Assembly: GCF_001642795.1 (NCBI RefSeq) | Contig: NZ_LKEH01000048.1 | Coordinates: 218,940 to 282,939 of the forward strand | DNA from: Pseudomonas viridiflava | GTDB taxonomy: Bacteria > Pseudomonadota > Gammaproteobacteria > Pseudomonadales > Pseudomonadaceae | Length of the DNA stretch: 64,000 bases | Direction of reading: 5' to 3' | Shown here: piece by piece, positions 50,279 through 60,070 of the stretch | Layout of the letters: each line of letters begins with the position of its first letter | Position numbering within the stretch: the first letter of the stretch is position 1 | Made by a program: the position numbers and the translations under genes | The notes under the pieces: model-generated | Seen by the model: only the letters and a program-made list of their open reading frames with translations | Told to the model about the DNA's origin: nothing | Databases searched by the model: none

Positions 50279-51340
50279 ATGAATACCCCCATGAATATCA
50301 AAAGCGCGCTGAACCGCGTGGTCAACCAGCTGGATCTGACCACGGACGAGATGCGCGATGTCATGCGCGAGATCATGACTGGCCAGTGCACTGAAGCACA
50401 GGTCGGTGCTTTCCTGATGGGCATGCGCATGAAAAGCGAAACCATCGATGAGATCGTCGGTGCGGTGTCGGTCATGCGTGAGCTGGCCGATCACGTCGAG
50501 CTGAAGACTCTGGAAGGCGTGGTCGATATCGTCGGCACCGGCGGCGACGGCGCCAACATTTTCAACGTTTCGACCGCATCCGCTTTCGTGATTGCAGCAG
50601 CGGGTTGCACCGTGGCCAAGCACGGCAACCGCGCGGTTTCGGGCAAGAGCGGCAGTGCCGATCTGCTGGAAGCCGCAGGCGTTTACCTGAACCTGACGCC
50701 GGTCCAGGTCGCGCGTTGCATCGACAGTGTCGGCATCGGTTTCATGTTCGCCCAGTCTCATCACAGCGCGATGAAGCACGCGGCAGGCCCGCGTCGCGAC
50801 CTGAGCCTGCGCACCCTGTTCAATATGCTCGGCCCGCTTACGAATCCGGCCGGCGTACGCCATCAGGTGGTCGGCGTGTTCAATCAGGCGTTGTGCCGCC
50901 CGCTGGCCGAAGTGTTGCTGCGTCTGGGCAGCAAGCATGTGCTGGTGGTGCACTCGCAGGACGGGCTGGACGAATTCAGCCTGGCCGCACCGACGTTCGT
51001 CGCGGAACTCAAGAATGGCGAAGTGACCGAATACTGGGTGCAGCCTGAAGACCTGGGCATCAAGAGTCAGAGCCTGTATGGCCTGGCGGTGGAAAGCCCG
51101 GCGGCCTCGCTTGAGCTGATCCGTGATGCTCTGGGTCGTCGCAAGACCGAGAACGGTCAGAAAGCGGCCGAAATGGTTGTGCTCAATGCAGGGGCTGCAC
51201 TTTATGCTGCAGACCACGCCACGAGCCTCAAGGAGGGCGTAGCACTGGCGCATGACGCGCTTCATACCGGCCTTGCCCGGGAAAAACTGGAAGAGTTGGG
51301 CGCCTTTACGGCAGTGTTCAAGCAGGAGAACGAAGAATGA
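50279..51340 (+). CDS. trpD: anthranilate phosphoribosyltransferase
   Basis: TrpD joins anthranilate and PRPP. The 353-residue protein has the PRPP loop DIVGTGGDG (about 82-90), KHGNRAVSGKSGSAD and LGPLTNPAG. The start at 50279 keeps AAGGAC upstream; an ATG four codons on has no such site. It overlaps trpC by four bases. Confidence 0.97.
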   Translation: MNTPMNIKSALNRVVNQLDLTTDEMRDVMREIMTGQCTEAQVGAFLMGMRMKSETIDEIVGAVSVMRELADHVELKTLEGVVDIVGTGGDGANIFNVSTASAFVIAAAGCTVAKHGNRAVSGKSGSADLLEAAGVYLNLTPVQVARCIDSVGIGFMFAQSHHSAMKHAAGPRRDLSLRTLFNMLGPLTNPAGVRHQVVGVFNQALCRPLAEVLLRLGSKHVLVVHSQDGLDEFSLAAPTFVAELKNGEVTEYWVQPEDLGIKSQSLYGLAVESPAASLELIRDALGRRKTENGQKAAEMVVLNAGAALYAADHATSLKEGVALAHDALHTGLAREKLEELGAFTAVFKQENEE

Positions 51341-52173
51341 GCGTACCAACCGTACTTGAAAAGATCCTCGCCCGTAAGGCCGAGGAAATCGCAGCCCGCC
51401 GCGCTGTCGTCAGCCTGGCCGAGCTTGAGCAACAAGCTGCCGCAGCCGATCCTGCGCGTGGCTTTGCCAAGGCGTTGATCGAACAGGCCAGAAAGAAACA
51501 GCCTGCGGTCATTGCTGAAATCAAGAAGGCATCGCCCAGCAAAGGCGTGATCCGGGAAAACTTCCAGCCTGCCGAGATCGCCAAAAGCTACCAGACCGGT
51601 GGCGCAACCTGCCTGTCAGTGCTGACTGACATCGACTTCTTTCAGGGTTCGGATCAATACCTGAAAGATGCCCGGGCGGCGTGCAACCTGCCTGTGATCC
51701 GCAAGGATTTCATGATCGATCCGTATCAGATCGTCGAAGCCCGTGCCTTGGGCGCGGACTGTGTTCTGCTCATCGTGTCGGCGCTGGACGACGTGCAGAT
51801 GGCCGAACTGGCCGCCGTCGCGAAAAACGTGGGGCTGGATGTGCTGGTCGAAGTGCATGACGGCGACGAACTGGATCGCGCACTCAAGACACTCGACACC
51901 CCACTGGTCGGCATCAACAACCGTAACCTGCACACGTTCAACGTCAGTCTGGAAACCACGCTGGACTTGCTGCCGCGTGTTCCTCGCGACCGTCTGGTCA
52001 TCACCGAGAGCGGCATTCTCAACCGTGCCGATGTCGAATTGATGGAAATCAGTGACGTGTATGCGTTTCTGGTCGGTGAGGCGTTCATGCGTGCTGAACA
52101 TCCAGGTACGGAACTGCAGCGCCTGTTCTTCCCCGAGCGCGGTGCATCGGTGAGCGGCTCGACACTCGACTGA
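51337..52173 (+). CDS. trpC: indole-3-glycerol phosphate synthase
   Basis: TrpC closes the indole ring in the fourth step of tryptophan synthesis. The 278-residue TIM barrel shows AEIKKASPSKGVI (catalytic Lys), FQGSDQYL, RKDFMIDPYQI and GINNRNL. It is a monofunctional enzyme, as usual in Pseudomonas. It is the last gene of trpGDC; the next gene is 33 bases on. Confidence 0.97.
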   Translation: MSVPTVLEKILARKAEEIAARRAVVSLAELEQQAAAADPARGFAKALIEQARKKQPAVIAEIKKASPSKGVIRENFQPAEIAKSYQTGGATCLSVLTDIDFFQGSDQYLKDARAACNLPVIRKDFMIDPYQIVEARALGADCVLLIVSALDDVQMAELAAVAKNVGLDVLVEVHDGDELDRALKTLDTPLVGINNRNLHTFNVSLETTLDLLPRVPRDRLVITESGILNRADVELMEISDVYAFLVGEAFMRAEHPGTELQRLFFPERGASVSGSTLD

Positions 52174-52206
52174 CTGTTCCACACGTACAGGAGCCAGAGC
52201 GTTCGT

Positions 52207-52899
52207 ATGTCAGACTCGATCATCGACATCTGTGTCGAAAAAGGACTGCAGGCCGAGCAGGATCTTCTGGCTGCTGTGTGTGCGGGCGAGGCAGAGCATG
52301 GGGTGCTGTTCTGGCGCCCCAATGATCAGGCGCTGGTGATGCCGCGTCGCTTGAGCCGGCTTCCTGGCTTCGTCGAAGCGAGTGAAACCCTGGCGGATAA
52401 CGGATGGCCGATCCTGCTGCGGGAAACCGGCGGCGAGCCGGTGCCGCAGTCGTCCGCTACGGTGAACATCGCTCTGGTCTATGCACAGCCATCGACTGAC
52501 CTTGATCGGGACCGTATCGAGACAGCGTATCGCCGTCTGTGTCAGCCCATTCTCGACATGTTGAATGAGCTGGGTGGCGAGGCTTCGCTGGGTGAAGTGG
52601 AGGGGGCGTTCTGCGACGGTCGTTTCAACGTCAACCTCGACGGTCGCAAGATGGTCGGCACGGCCCAGCGCTGGCGTCAGAGCCAAGGCGGCGCGCGACC
52701 TGTTGTGCTGGCTCACGCCGCCTTGTTGCTGGACGATGAAAGGGTGCAGATGGTCGCCGCCGTCAATCGCTTCAACGTGATCTGCGAACTTGATGCGCGC
52801 GTTCGGGCCGAAAGCCACATCGCGTTGCATGAAGCGTTTCCCGAGGCAGAGGTGTCCGGGCTGCTGAATGCCTATCGGCAACTGCTTGCGGGCATCTGA
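52207..52899 (+). CDS. lipoate/biotin protein ligase family protein
   Basis: This 230-residue BPL_LplA_LipB-fold protein has the core GRFNVNLDGRKMVGTAQRWRQ, with the Lys expected to contact the acyl-adenylate, and the WPILLRETGGEPVPQ loop. It is shorter than LplA, so it may transfer lipoate or octanoate without the full ligase set. It lies 33 bases after trpC. Substrate is undecided. Confidence 0.78.
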   Translation: MSDSIIDICVEKGLQAEQDLLAAVCAGEAEHGVLFWRPNDQALVMPRRLSRLPGFVEASETLADNGWPILLRETGGEPVPQSSATVNIALVYAQPSTDLDRDRIETAYRRLCQPILDMLNELGGEASLGEVEGAFCDGRFNVNLDGRKMVGTAQRWRQSQGGARPVVLAHAALLLDDERVQMVAAVNRFNVICELDARVRAESHIALHEAFPEAEVSGLLNAYRQLLAGI

Positions 52900-52911
52900 C
52901 CCGTTCGCATG

Positions 52912-53556
52912 TCAGCGTGTGCCGTACACCACCATGGTCTTGCCTTTGACGTCGATCAGGCTCTGCTCTTCGAGCGCCTTGAGCACTCGCCCCACCATTT
53001 CCCGTGAACAGCCCACGATGCGACCGATCTCCTGACGGGTGATCTTGATCTGCATACCGTCGGGGTGGGTCATGGCATCGGGTTGCTTGCACAGGTCCAG
53101 CAGGGTACGAGCCACACGTCCGGTGACGTCCAGGAATGCGAGATCCCCCACCTTGCGCGTGGTGTTGCGCAGACGATCCGCCATCTGGCTGCCCAGCGCG
53201 TAGAGAATCTCCGGCTCCTGCTGCGTCAGTTCACGAAACTTGTCGTAGGCAATCTCGGCCACTTCGCACTCAGTCTTTGCCCTTACCCAGGCGCTGCGCA
53301 CTGACGTCTGCCCTGCCTGTTCGAAAAGACCCAGCTCGCCGAAGAAGTCGCCGCTGTTGAGGTAGGCGATGATCATCTCGCGGCCTTCGTCGTCTTCGAT
53401 CAGGATCGTGACCGATCCCTTGATGATGAGAAACAGCGAGTCGGAGCTGTCACCGGCGTTGATGATGTTGCTCTTGGCGGTGTAGCGACGGCGTTGTGCG
53501 TGTGGAAGAAGCTTTTCCAGATTCTTTGTTTTAGATGCAAGTGTGAGTGCGGCCAT
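52912..53556 (-). CDS. vfr: Crp-family cAMP-responsive regulator Vfr
   Basis: This 214-residue Crp homolog has a cyclic-nucleotide domain (about 15-130, GDFFGELGLFE) and a C-terminal winged HTH (ITRQEIGRIVGCSREMVGRVLKALEEQ). Length and text closely match P. aeruginosa Vfr, a global regulator of virulence and quorum sensing. It reads convergently to the lipoate-ligase gene with 12 bases between stops, and divergently from the OsmC gene. Confidence 0.95.
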   Translation of the reverse strand: MAALTLASKTKNLEKLLPHAQRRRYTAKSNIINAGDSSDSLFLIIKGSVTILIEDDEGREMIIAYLNSGDFFGELGLFEQAGQTSVRSAWVRAKTECEVAEIAYDKFRELTQQEPEILYALGSQMADRLRNTTRKVGDLAFLDVTGRVARTLLDLCKQPDAMTHPDGMQIKITRQEIGRIVGCSREMVGRVLKALEEQSLIDVKGKTMVVYGTR

Positions 53557-53767
53557 GCGTGAATTCCGAAATGAGGACCTGCGCCAAATGGCATACCTGT
53601 AGGTATCGGCTGCACCTGCATTCTCGCCAGCTTTTCGACGAGCGGCGGGCCCAATCTCCGAATATTCCTACACATTGGCTGCAAAAGGCATTTTTCATCA
53701 TGTGATCAGGGGGCGGGGTGGCCCTGTGCTAAGCTGACGCCCCTTTTTTAGCACTGGAGTCTTGGCG

Positions 53768-54190
53768 ATGAAGGCACGCATTCAATGGGCTGGTGAAGCC
53801 ATGTTCCTCGGTGAGTCCGGCAGCGGTCACGTGGTGGTCATGGATGGCCCGCCCGAAAGTGGCGGTCGCAATCTGGGCGTTCGTCCTATGGAGATGGTGC
53901 TGATCGGTCTGGGCGGTTGCAGCAATTACGACGTCGTGAGCATCCTCAAGAAGTCCCGCCAGCCGGTCGAGAGCTGTGAAGCTTTCCTCGAGGCAGGGCG
54001 TGCAGACGAGGATCCGAAAGTCTTCACCAAGATCCATCTGCACTTTGTCGTCAAAGGTCGCGGGCTTAAAGAAGCCCAAGTCAAACGCGCCATCGAGCTG
54101 TCCGCAGAAAAGTATTGCTCTGCCTCGATCATGCTCGGCAATGCGGGTGTGAAGATCACCCACGATTATGAAATAGTCGAACTGGGCTGA
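53768..54190 (+). CDS. OsmC/Ohr family protein
   Basis: This 140-residue OsmC-type protein has the two conserved Cys, GLGGCSNYDVVSIL (about 57) and SAEKYCSAS (about 119), that act in peroxide reduction in the family. It is closest in look to the YhfA subgroup, which often lies next to crp in gamma-proteobacteria. GGAG lies before the ATG at 53768; a TTG two codons earlier is less likely. It is divergent from vfr. Confidence 0.88.
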   Translation: MKARIQWAGEAMFLGESGSGHVVVMDGPPESGGRNLGVRPMEMVLIGLGGCSNYDVVSILKKSRQPVESCEAFLEAGRADEDPKVFTKIHLHFVVKGRGLKEAQVKRAIELSAEKYCSASIMLGNAGVKITHDYEIVELG

Positions 54191-54433
54191 CCTCCAGACA
54201 TCCAACGATCATAAAAACGGCGCACACTCTGGCAGACGGCTTCGGACGTCTGCATAATGCGCCACTTTTTCAGGGCGCAGCGTGCATTGGTTATCTGCTG
54301 TCGCGCCCGAACAGACAACCAAAATCGCCAACGCGAAGAGGTGTTAACCGTCCTACGCAGCTGAGCCGGACTCATCTGACGGGCATGCTTGATCACGCGG
54401 CCGGCGCCGCACACATATAGAGAGTTTTTAACG

Positions 54434-55228
54434 GTGAAAAGCAAACTCAAGCTCCACGGGTTCAATAACCTGACCAAGACCTTGAGCTTCAACATTTATG
54501 ACATCTGCTATGCGGAAACTCCGCAAGACCAGCAGGCTTATGTCGAATACATCAACAGTGTGTATGACGCAGAACGCCTGACGCGGATTCTGACCGATGT
54601 TGTCGATATCATTGGTGCCAACATCCTGAACATTGCGCGTCAGGATTACGATCCTCAGGGCGCCAGTGTGACCATTCTGATCTCCGAGCAGCCGGTGACG
54701 CCTACCGAAAGCCAGATCGAAGAGTCGCCAGGTCCATTGCCGGAAACCATTCTGGCCCACCTGGACAAGAGCCACATCACGGTTCACACCTACCCGGAGA
54801 TTCACCCGGTAGACGGCATCGCCACGTTCCGCGTGGACATAGATGTGTCGACCTGTGGCGTCATTTCACCGCTCAAGGCCCTGAACTATCTGATTCACAA
54901 GTTCGAATCGGATATCGTGACGGTCGATTATCGTGTGCGCGGCTTTACCCGTGACGTGGAAGGCAAGAAGCACTTCATCGACCACGAGATCAACTCGATC
55001 CAGAACTACCTGTCCGAAGACACCCGCAACGGTTACCAGATGACCGACGTGAACGTGTATCAGGAAAACCTGTTCCACACCAAGATGCTGCTCAAGGAGT
55101 TCGAACTGGATAACTACCTGTTCGGCGATGCGACCAGCAACCTGTCCACCGAGCAGCGTGAGCAGGTGACCGCGAAGGTCAAGCACGAGATGCTGGAAAT
55201 CTTCTACGGTCGTAACGTAGCGGTCTGA
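54434..55228 (+). CDS. speD: S-adenosylmethionine decarboxylase proenzyme
   Basis: SpeD supplies the aminopropyl donor for spermidine. The 264-residue proenzyme self-cleaves at Lys112-Ser113 (AHLDKSHITVHTYPE), giving the pyruvoyl group on Ser113. The E. coli-type long form shows VSTCGVISPLKALNYL and ends in EIFYGRN. A GTG start fits the conserved KSKLKLHGFNN beginning; the open frame upstream to 54389 does not. The 243-base leader (54191-54433) holds no gene. Confidence 0.95.
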   Translation: MKSKLKLHGFNNLTKTLSFNIYDICYAETPQDQQAYVEYINSVYDAERLTRILTDVVDIIGANILNIARQDYDPQGASVTILISEQPVTPTESQIEESPGPLPETILAHLDKSHITVHTYPEIHPVDGIATFRVDIDVSTCGVISPLKALNYLIHKFESDIVTVDYRVRGFTRDVEGKKHFIDHEINSIQNYLSEDTRNGYQMTDVNVYQENLFHTKMLLKEFELDNYLFGDATSNLSTEQREQVTAKVKHEMLEIFYGRNVAV

Positions 55229-55260
55229 GTCCAGACTCGGATCGGCCAGCGGCCGTAAGC

Positions 55261-55291
55261 AAAAAAGGCGCTTCTCGAGGGCGCCTTTTTT
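55261..55291. terminator. bidirectional terminator between speD and coq7
   Basis: AAAAAAGGCGC and GCGCCTTTTTT are perfect arms around 9 bases, giving T-runs in both directions for the convergent speD and coq7 genes. Confidence 0.9.
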
Positions 55292-55306
55292 GTTCATGCG
55301 GTTTTG

Positions 55307-55954
55307 TCAGATGCGGTACGTGCTCTTGGTCATGACTTTGGCCAGGATACTCATGCCGAACTTGACCGGTGCCGGAAAGCGAAAACCGCCCGCTTCCAGT
55401 GCCGATTCTGCGTGATGCTCCTCGTCACTGAGCATCTGTTCGAGAATCGCCCGGGACTTGTTGTCCTCGACGGGCAGTTGTTCAAGATGTTCGCTCAGGT
55501 GCTTGCAGACCTGATCTTCAGTCGCGGCAACAAAACCCAGGCTCACCCTGTCGCTGATGATACCGGCCGCCGCTCCCATTCCGAATGACAGACCGTAGAA
55601 CAGCGGGTTGAGCACGCTGGTGTGACTGCCCAGTTGATGGATGCGTTGTTCGCACCAGACCAGATGGTCGATTTCTTCTTCGGCTGCATGCTCCATGGCC
55701 TTGCGCACCTTGGGCAGCTTGGCGGTCAGCGCCTGACCCTGATACAGCGCCTGGGCGCAGACTTCACCTGTATGGTTGATGCGCATCAGACCCGCGACGT
55801 GACGCGAGTCGACATCGCTCATTTTGTGATCAGTCTGCACAACGGCAGGTGACGGCCGACGGGAGTGGCCGCTTGACGGTAGCAGCGTGCGCATCGCGCT
55901 GTCGGCCTGCAGCAGCAGGCGGTCAATGGGGGAGTAGTGACGTTCGGTAGCCAT
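55307..55954 (-). CDS. coq7: 2-nonaprenyl-3-methyl-6-methoxy-benzoquinol hydroxylase
   Basis: Coq7 is the di-iron hydroxylase that adds the last ring hydroxyl in ubiquinone synthesis. The 215-residue protein has the four-helix di-iron ligands in NHTGEVCAQ, AEEEIDHL, ATEDQVCKHL and DEEHHAESA. The ATG at 55954 has GGAGGTGCCC directly upstream and is preferred over a GTG two codons earlier. Pseudomonas use this enzyme instead of UbiF. Confidence 0.94.
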   Translation of the reverse strand: MATERHYSPIDRLLLQADSAMRTLLPSSGHSRRPSPAVVQTDHKMSDVDSRHVAGLMRINHTGEVCAQALYQGQALTAKLPKVRKAMEHAAEEEIDHLVWCEQRIHQLGSHTSVLNPLFYGLSFGMGAAAGIISDRVSLGFVAATEDQVCKHLSEHLEQLPVEDNKSRAILEQMLSDEEHHAESALEAGGFRFPAPVKFGMSILAKVMTKSTYRI

Positions 55955-56070
55955 GGGCACCTCCGGATAGATCCTGAGAAGGAGTTTAACCGAATCAGCG
56001 GAGCAGGGTACCGCCTTGCCAGCTTCTCGATGCCGGAAGCTGGAAGGGCGTATGGGGCCGGAAGGCTGAC

Positions 56071-56409
56071 TCAGCCCGGCGGCCAGTTCATCTGGCGTTG
56101 ACCCAGTACGTGCATGTGAATGTGATAAACGGTCTGTCCACCCAGCTCGTTACAGTTCATGACCACGCGAAAGCCTTCTTCGCAGCCCAGCTCAAGTGCC
56201 AGACGCTGCGCCGTGAACAGGATGTGTCCTGCCAGACCCTTATCTTCTTCGGTCAGATCGTTCAGCGTACGGATCGGCTTCTTGGGAATGACCAGAAAGT
56301 GTACCGGGGCCTGAGGGGCGATATCGTGGAACGCCAGCACCTGATCATCTTCGTAGATGATCTTCGCCGGAATTTCCCGATTGATGATCTTGGTGAACAA
56401 AGTATCCAC
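56071..56409 (-). CDS. HIT family nucleotide-binding protein
   Basis: This 112-residue single-domain histidine-triad protein (HinT-like) has HIHMHVLG (H-x-H-x-H-x-x) near the C-terminus. It hydrolyses nucleotide phosphoramidates in family members. It lies 94 bases upstream of the SDR gene on the same strand, 116 bases beyond coq7. Confidence 0.92.
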   Translation of the reverse strand: MDTLFTKIINREIPAKIIYEDDQVLAFHDIAPQAPVHFLVIPKKPIRTLNDLTEEDKGLAGHILFTAQRLALELGCEEGFRVVMNCNELGGQTVYHIHMHVLGQRQMNWPPG

Positions 56410-56503
56410 AGCCGTATGCTCCTTATCGGTTGATGGTGCGTGCGGGGTATCACAGCGGTCGAGTGTACTGAGCGAGGCAGGGCTCGCCCAGCCATTTTGT
56501 GGG

Positions 56504-57280
56504 TCAGCGCGGGCAGCAGGACTTGTTAATGTAACCGCTGATCTGTCTGGCCAGCCAGCGTGAAACCAGTCGCGGGCTGAACGTCCAGAGCCTGTTGCGC
56601 CAGCCCGGTATGATGACGGCGCGGTTTTTCGCTAGCGCGCGTACGGTGTACAGCGCAACTTCTTCGGGGCTCATCATCTTGTCGATATTGACCTTGAGCT
56701 GAGCGGTGTGGAAAAAAGCCGTCCGGGTCGGACCGGGGCAGAGCACCGATACCTTGACCCCGGTTTTCTTCACTTCTTCGCGCAAACCTTCGGAAAAATG
56801 CAGGACATAAGCCTTGCTTGCATAATACGTGCTCATCCATGGGCCTGGCTGGAATGCAGCCACCGACGCGACATTGAGTATCTGTCCGCCACCCTGAATC
56901 GCCATCAGGTTGCCGACGGTGTGGCACAGACGCGTCAGTGCCAGAATATTCAGGTCGATCAGATCCTGTTCGACGCCCCAGTCCTGCGCGAGGAATGGGC
57001 CGCTGCTACCTATACCCGCTGCGTTGACCAGCAGATCGATCTGATGCGCGCCGTCTTCCAGCTCAAGCAGAAACCCGGAAAGCCGCAGAGGCTCGCCCAG
57101 ATCGCAGGCGCGAAACAGCACTTCCACGCCAAATCGCTGCGTCAGCTCCAAGGCGATGGTTTCCAGATGATCTCGCTGGCGAGCGACCAGAATGAGGCTG
57201 CGACCACGGCGCGCCAGTGCTTCGGCCATGGCCAGGCCTATGCCGCTGGATGCACCGGTGATCAGGGCGTAACGGGTCAT
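56504..57280 (-). CDS. short-chain dehydrogenase/reductase
   Basis: This 258-residue classical SDR has the NAD(P) motif TGASSGIG (about 8-15), NVASVAAF (catalytic Ser region) and YYASKAY with Tyr and Lys. A C-terminal tail carries a hydrophobic, Arg-rich end. The ATG at 57280 has GGAGAACTGC upstream; a second ATG four codons earlier is possible. Substrate is unknown. Confidence 0.88.
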   Translation of the reverse strand: MTRYALITGASSGIGLAMAEALARRGRSLILVARQRDHLETIALELTQRFGVEVLFRACDLGEPLRLSGFLLELEDGAHQIDLLVNAAGIGSSGPFLAQDWGVEQDLIDLNILALTRLCHTVGNLMAIQGGGQILNVASVAAFQPGPWMSTYYASKAYVLHFSEGLREEVKKTGVKVSVLCPGPTRTAFFHTAQLKVNIDKMMSPEEVALYTVRALAKNRAVIIPGWRNRLWTFSPRLVSRWLARQISGYINKSCCPR

Positions 57281-57333
57281 GCAGTTCTCCATTGAACGTA
57301 GTGCGGTCGGCAGTCTACCGGGCCATGAGCGTT

Positions 57334-58233
57334 TTATTGCGAGTCGCTTTCGTCTTCAGGCACATTTTCGGGGTTGGCCTGGCTGGATTGGGCGTTGTCG
57401 CGTTGCGTTTCATCGTCATAAGGCAGGGACTGCTCGTACTCGTCGGTCTGCACCTCAATTTCTTCCTTGAGTGTGTTCATCCCGCCGAAAATGCCGCTGA
57501 CGAGGATGACCGGAATCAGCAGCAACCATAGTCCGGCCAGGACCTTAACGCCGCGTGAGTTGGGCGGCTGCGGTGCCCCGTATGCGTTGGGTCCTTTGGT
57601 ACCGGGCATGGCGGTCATTACGAAGGGGAAGACACTGCCCACGAAAGGCACGAGATTGAGCAGCAGAAGCCAGCCTGACCAGCCGATGTCGTGCAGCCGC
57701 TGAACGCCCATCATTGAGCTGATGACCACGAATACCATCGCAATGATCGCGATCAGCAGCCCGCCGGCGATCAGTGACTGGCTCATGATCGTGATTGCGA
57801 TGGACAGCAGCGCCAGGCTGGCAGCGCTCAGCACCAGCGTCCATGCCAGGTAACGCAGACGCCCGATCCGTCCGTTGATACTGAACACCTTGAGCGTGGA
57901 GTGTTCGGCGAACTCGGCTGGTCCCACGTGCGATCGAGGTGGCGCATAAGGGGAGGCGGGCGCGGGCAGGTCTTTCTCGTTGATGGTCAGACTGATGGCC
58001 GGATCCGGTTCAATCCGTGCCTCGACGCCAGCTTCATACAGCGCCTTTATGTAGTGTTCGGCCTCGTCGTGGGGCAAGCCCCGCTTGAGTGCAACAGGCT
58101 GACCGTTGAACAGTTTTTCGACAGCCGCGGTTTCGCTCTTGAACAGACGCGCCAGATTGGCTTTCGCAACCTCGGGCTCTACGCCATCACGCACCTGTCC
58201 TTCAAAAACGATCTTGAAGTGGGTTTCGGCCAT
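57334..58233 (-). CDS. DUF805 membrane protein
   Basis: This 299-residue protein has an N-terminal soluble domain (about 1-75, HFKIVFEGQVRDGVEPEVA), a DUF805 four-TM region (about 110-240; LAWTLVLSAASLALLSIAI and the HDIGWSGWLLLLNLVP signature) and a strongly acidic tail. The ATG at 58233 has AAGGAAG upstream. It is alone between SDR and hemJ genes and its function is unknown. Confidence 0.85.
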   Translation of the reverse strand: MAETHFKIVFEGQVRDGVEPEVAKANLARLFKSETAAVEKLFNGQPVALKRGLPHDEAEHYIKALYEAGVEARIEPDPAISLTINEKDLPAPASPYAPPRSHVGPAEFAEHSTLKVFSINGRIGRLRYLAWTLVLSAASLALLSIAITIMSQSLIAGGLLIAIIAMVFVVISSMMGVQRLHDIGWSGWLLLLNLVPFVGSVFPFVMTAMPGTKGPNAYGAPQPPNSRGVKVLAGLWLLLIPVILVSGIFGGMNTLKEEIEVQTDEYEQSLPYDDETQRDNAQSSQANPENVPEDESDSQ

Positions 58234-58338
58234 ACAGGGCTTCCTTGTCTTGAAGTGAGAGCGAGCCAGGCGCATCTGCAAAAGGGCAGAGCGCCTGTTA
58301 TTTGAATGAGACCCGAATGAGCACCATCCAGTCGTGCA

Positions 58339-58767
58339 TCAGAATGGTTTGACGATTACCAGAACGACGATGGCTAGCAGAATCAGGACCGGGATTTCAT
58401 TGAACCAGCGGTAGAACACATGGCTGCGTCCGTTCTCGCCCCGGGCGAAACGTTTGACCTGCGCGCCACACACATGGTGGTAACCGATCAGCAACACCAC
58501 CAGCGTAAGCTTGACGTGCATCCAGCCCTGGCTGAAATATCCGCTTGGATTGAAGCTGATGAGCCAGCCGCCGAAGATCAGGGTCGCGATCATTGCCGGG
58601 CCCATGATACCTCTGTACAGCTTGCGCTCCATGATGCAGAAGCGGTCGCGGCTGATGGTGTCTTCGCTCATGGAGTGATAAACGAACAGTCGTGGCAGGT
58701 AGAAGAGACCTGCAAACCAGCAGACCATCGAGATGATGTGCAGCGCTTTGATCCATAGATAGAGCAT
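58339..58767 (-). CDS. hemJ: protoporphyrinogen IX oxidase HemJ
   Basis: HemJ oxidises protoporphyrinogen IX in heme synthesis of bacteria that lack HemG and HemY. The 142-residue protein has four TM helices, the conserved His10 (ALHIISMVCWFAGLFYLPR) and a Lys in GWMHVKLTLV (about residue 86), both linked to heme binding in the family. It is divergent from argC. The name rests on family features. Confidence 0.88.
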   Translation of the reverse strand: MLYLWIKALHIISMVCWFAGLFYLPRLFVYHSMSEDTISRDRFCIMERKLYRGIMGPAMIATLIFGGWLISFNPSGYFSQGWMHVKLTLVVLLIGYHHVCGAQVKRFARGENGRSHVFYRWFNEIPVLILLAIVVLVIVKPF

Positions 58768-58900
58768 TTTTGGTTATTCCCAGGTTCACGGTGGCCGAAT
58801 AGTAGAGGCTAGAGTGTCCATACGTCACGTTGTCGGTTGTCGCAGAGGCCATAGGCCCATATTATCGACCGCTTTCCAGTTGTTTCGTTGAGGGCAGGTT

Positions 58901-59935
58901 ATGGTCAAGGTCGGTATCGTCGGCGGCACGGGTTACACCGGAGTCGAGCTGCTGCGTCTGTTGGCACAGCATCCGCAGGCTGAAGTGGTGGTGATTACTT
59001 CCCGCTCGGAGGCCGGTCTTCCCGTCGCCGACATGTACCCGAACCTGCGAGGCCATTACGACGGTCTGGCGTTCAGCGTTCCGGATGTTCAAACACTGGG
59101 TGCCTGTGACGTGGTGTTCTTCGCGACACCTCATGGCGTTGCCCATGCACTGGCTGGCGAGTTGCTCGCGGCGGGCACCAAGGTGATCGACCTGTCCGCA
59201 GACTTCCGCCTGCAGGACCCTGTCGAGTGGTCGAAGTGGTACGGCCAGCCTCACGGCGCACCGGAATTGTTGCAGGATGCGGTCTACGGCCTGCCGGAAG
59301 TCAATCGTGAGCAAATCAAGAATGCTCGCTTGATTGCGGTTCCTGGCTGCTACCCGACTGCAACCCAGTTGGGTTTCCTGCCGTTGCTGGAAGCAGGCAT
59401 TGCCGATAACACGCGTTTGATTGCCGACTGCAAGTCGGGTGTCAGTGGCGCCGGGCGTGGTCTGAGCATCGGTTCCTTGTACTCGGAAGCCAACGAAAGC
59501 TTCAAGGCCTATGCCGTCAAAGGTCATCGTCATCTGCCCGAAATCACTCAGGGCCTTCGCCGCGCCGCCGGTGGTGACGTCGGTCTGACCTTCGTTCCGC
59601 ACCTGGTGCCGATGATCCGCGGTATTCACTCCACGCTTTACGCGACAGTCACTGACACGTCGGTCGATCTGCAGGCGCTGTTCGAGAAGCGCTACGCCGA
59701 TGAACCGTTCGTGGACGTAATGCCTGCAGGCAGCCATCCGGAAACACGCAGCGTGCGCGGTGCAAACGTCTGCCGTATCGCCGTGCATCGTCCGCAGGGC
59801 GGTGAACTGGTCGTCGTGCTCTCGGTCATCGACAACCTGGTTAAAGGCGCGTCGGGTCAGGCGGTGCAGAACATGAACATCCTGTTTGGTCTGGACGAAC
59901 GGCTGGGCCTGTCCCACGCCGGTATGATGCCGTAA
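58901..59935 (+). CDS. argC: N-acetyl-gamma-glutamyl-phosphate reductase
   Basis: ArgC makes N-acetylglutamate semialdehyde in arginine synthesis. The 344-residue protein has an NADP motif VGGTGYTGVELLRLL near the start, catalytic Cys150 in PGCYPTA and GAGRGLSIGSL later. It is monocistronic here with a 135-base gap before erpA. Confidence 0.96.
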   Translation: MVKVGIVGGTGYTGVELLRLLAQHPQAEVVVITSRSEAGLPVADMYPNLRGHYDGLAFSVPDVQTLGACDVVFFATPHGVAHALAGELLAAGTKVIDLSADFRLQDPVEWSKWYGQPHGAPELLQDAVYGLPEVNREQIKNARLIAVPGCYPTATQLGFLPLLEAGIADNTRLIADCKSGVSGAGRGLSIGSLYSEANESFKAYAVKGHRHLPEITQGLRRAAGGDVGLTFVPHLVPMIRGIHSTLYATVTDTSVDLQALFEKRYADEPFVDVMPAGSHPETRSVRGANVCRIAVHRPQGGELVVVLSVIDNLVKGASGQAVQNMNILFGLDERLGLSHAGMMP

Positions 59936-60070
59936 GACTCGGGATCAAGCGGCAAGCGGGGTCCTGCTCCATTTGCCGCTGCTCTGCAAATAGTTGACCG
60001 ATTTTCTAGGACAAGCGGATAATGCCCGTCATTACGCATTACGACGGCTTATCGCCGGGAGATATCTGAC

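Noticed and set aside
49574..51349. 591-codon leftward frame opposite trpG-trpD
   Set aside because: It spans two known genes on the other strand; the long open length comes from high third-position GC.
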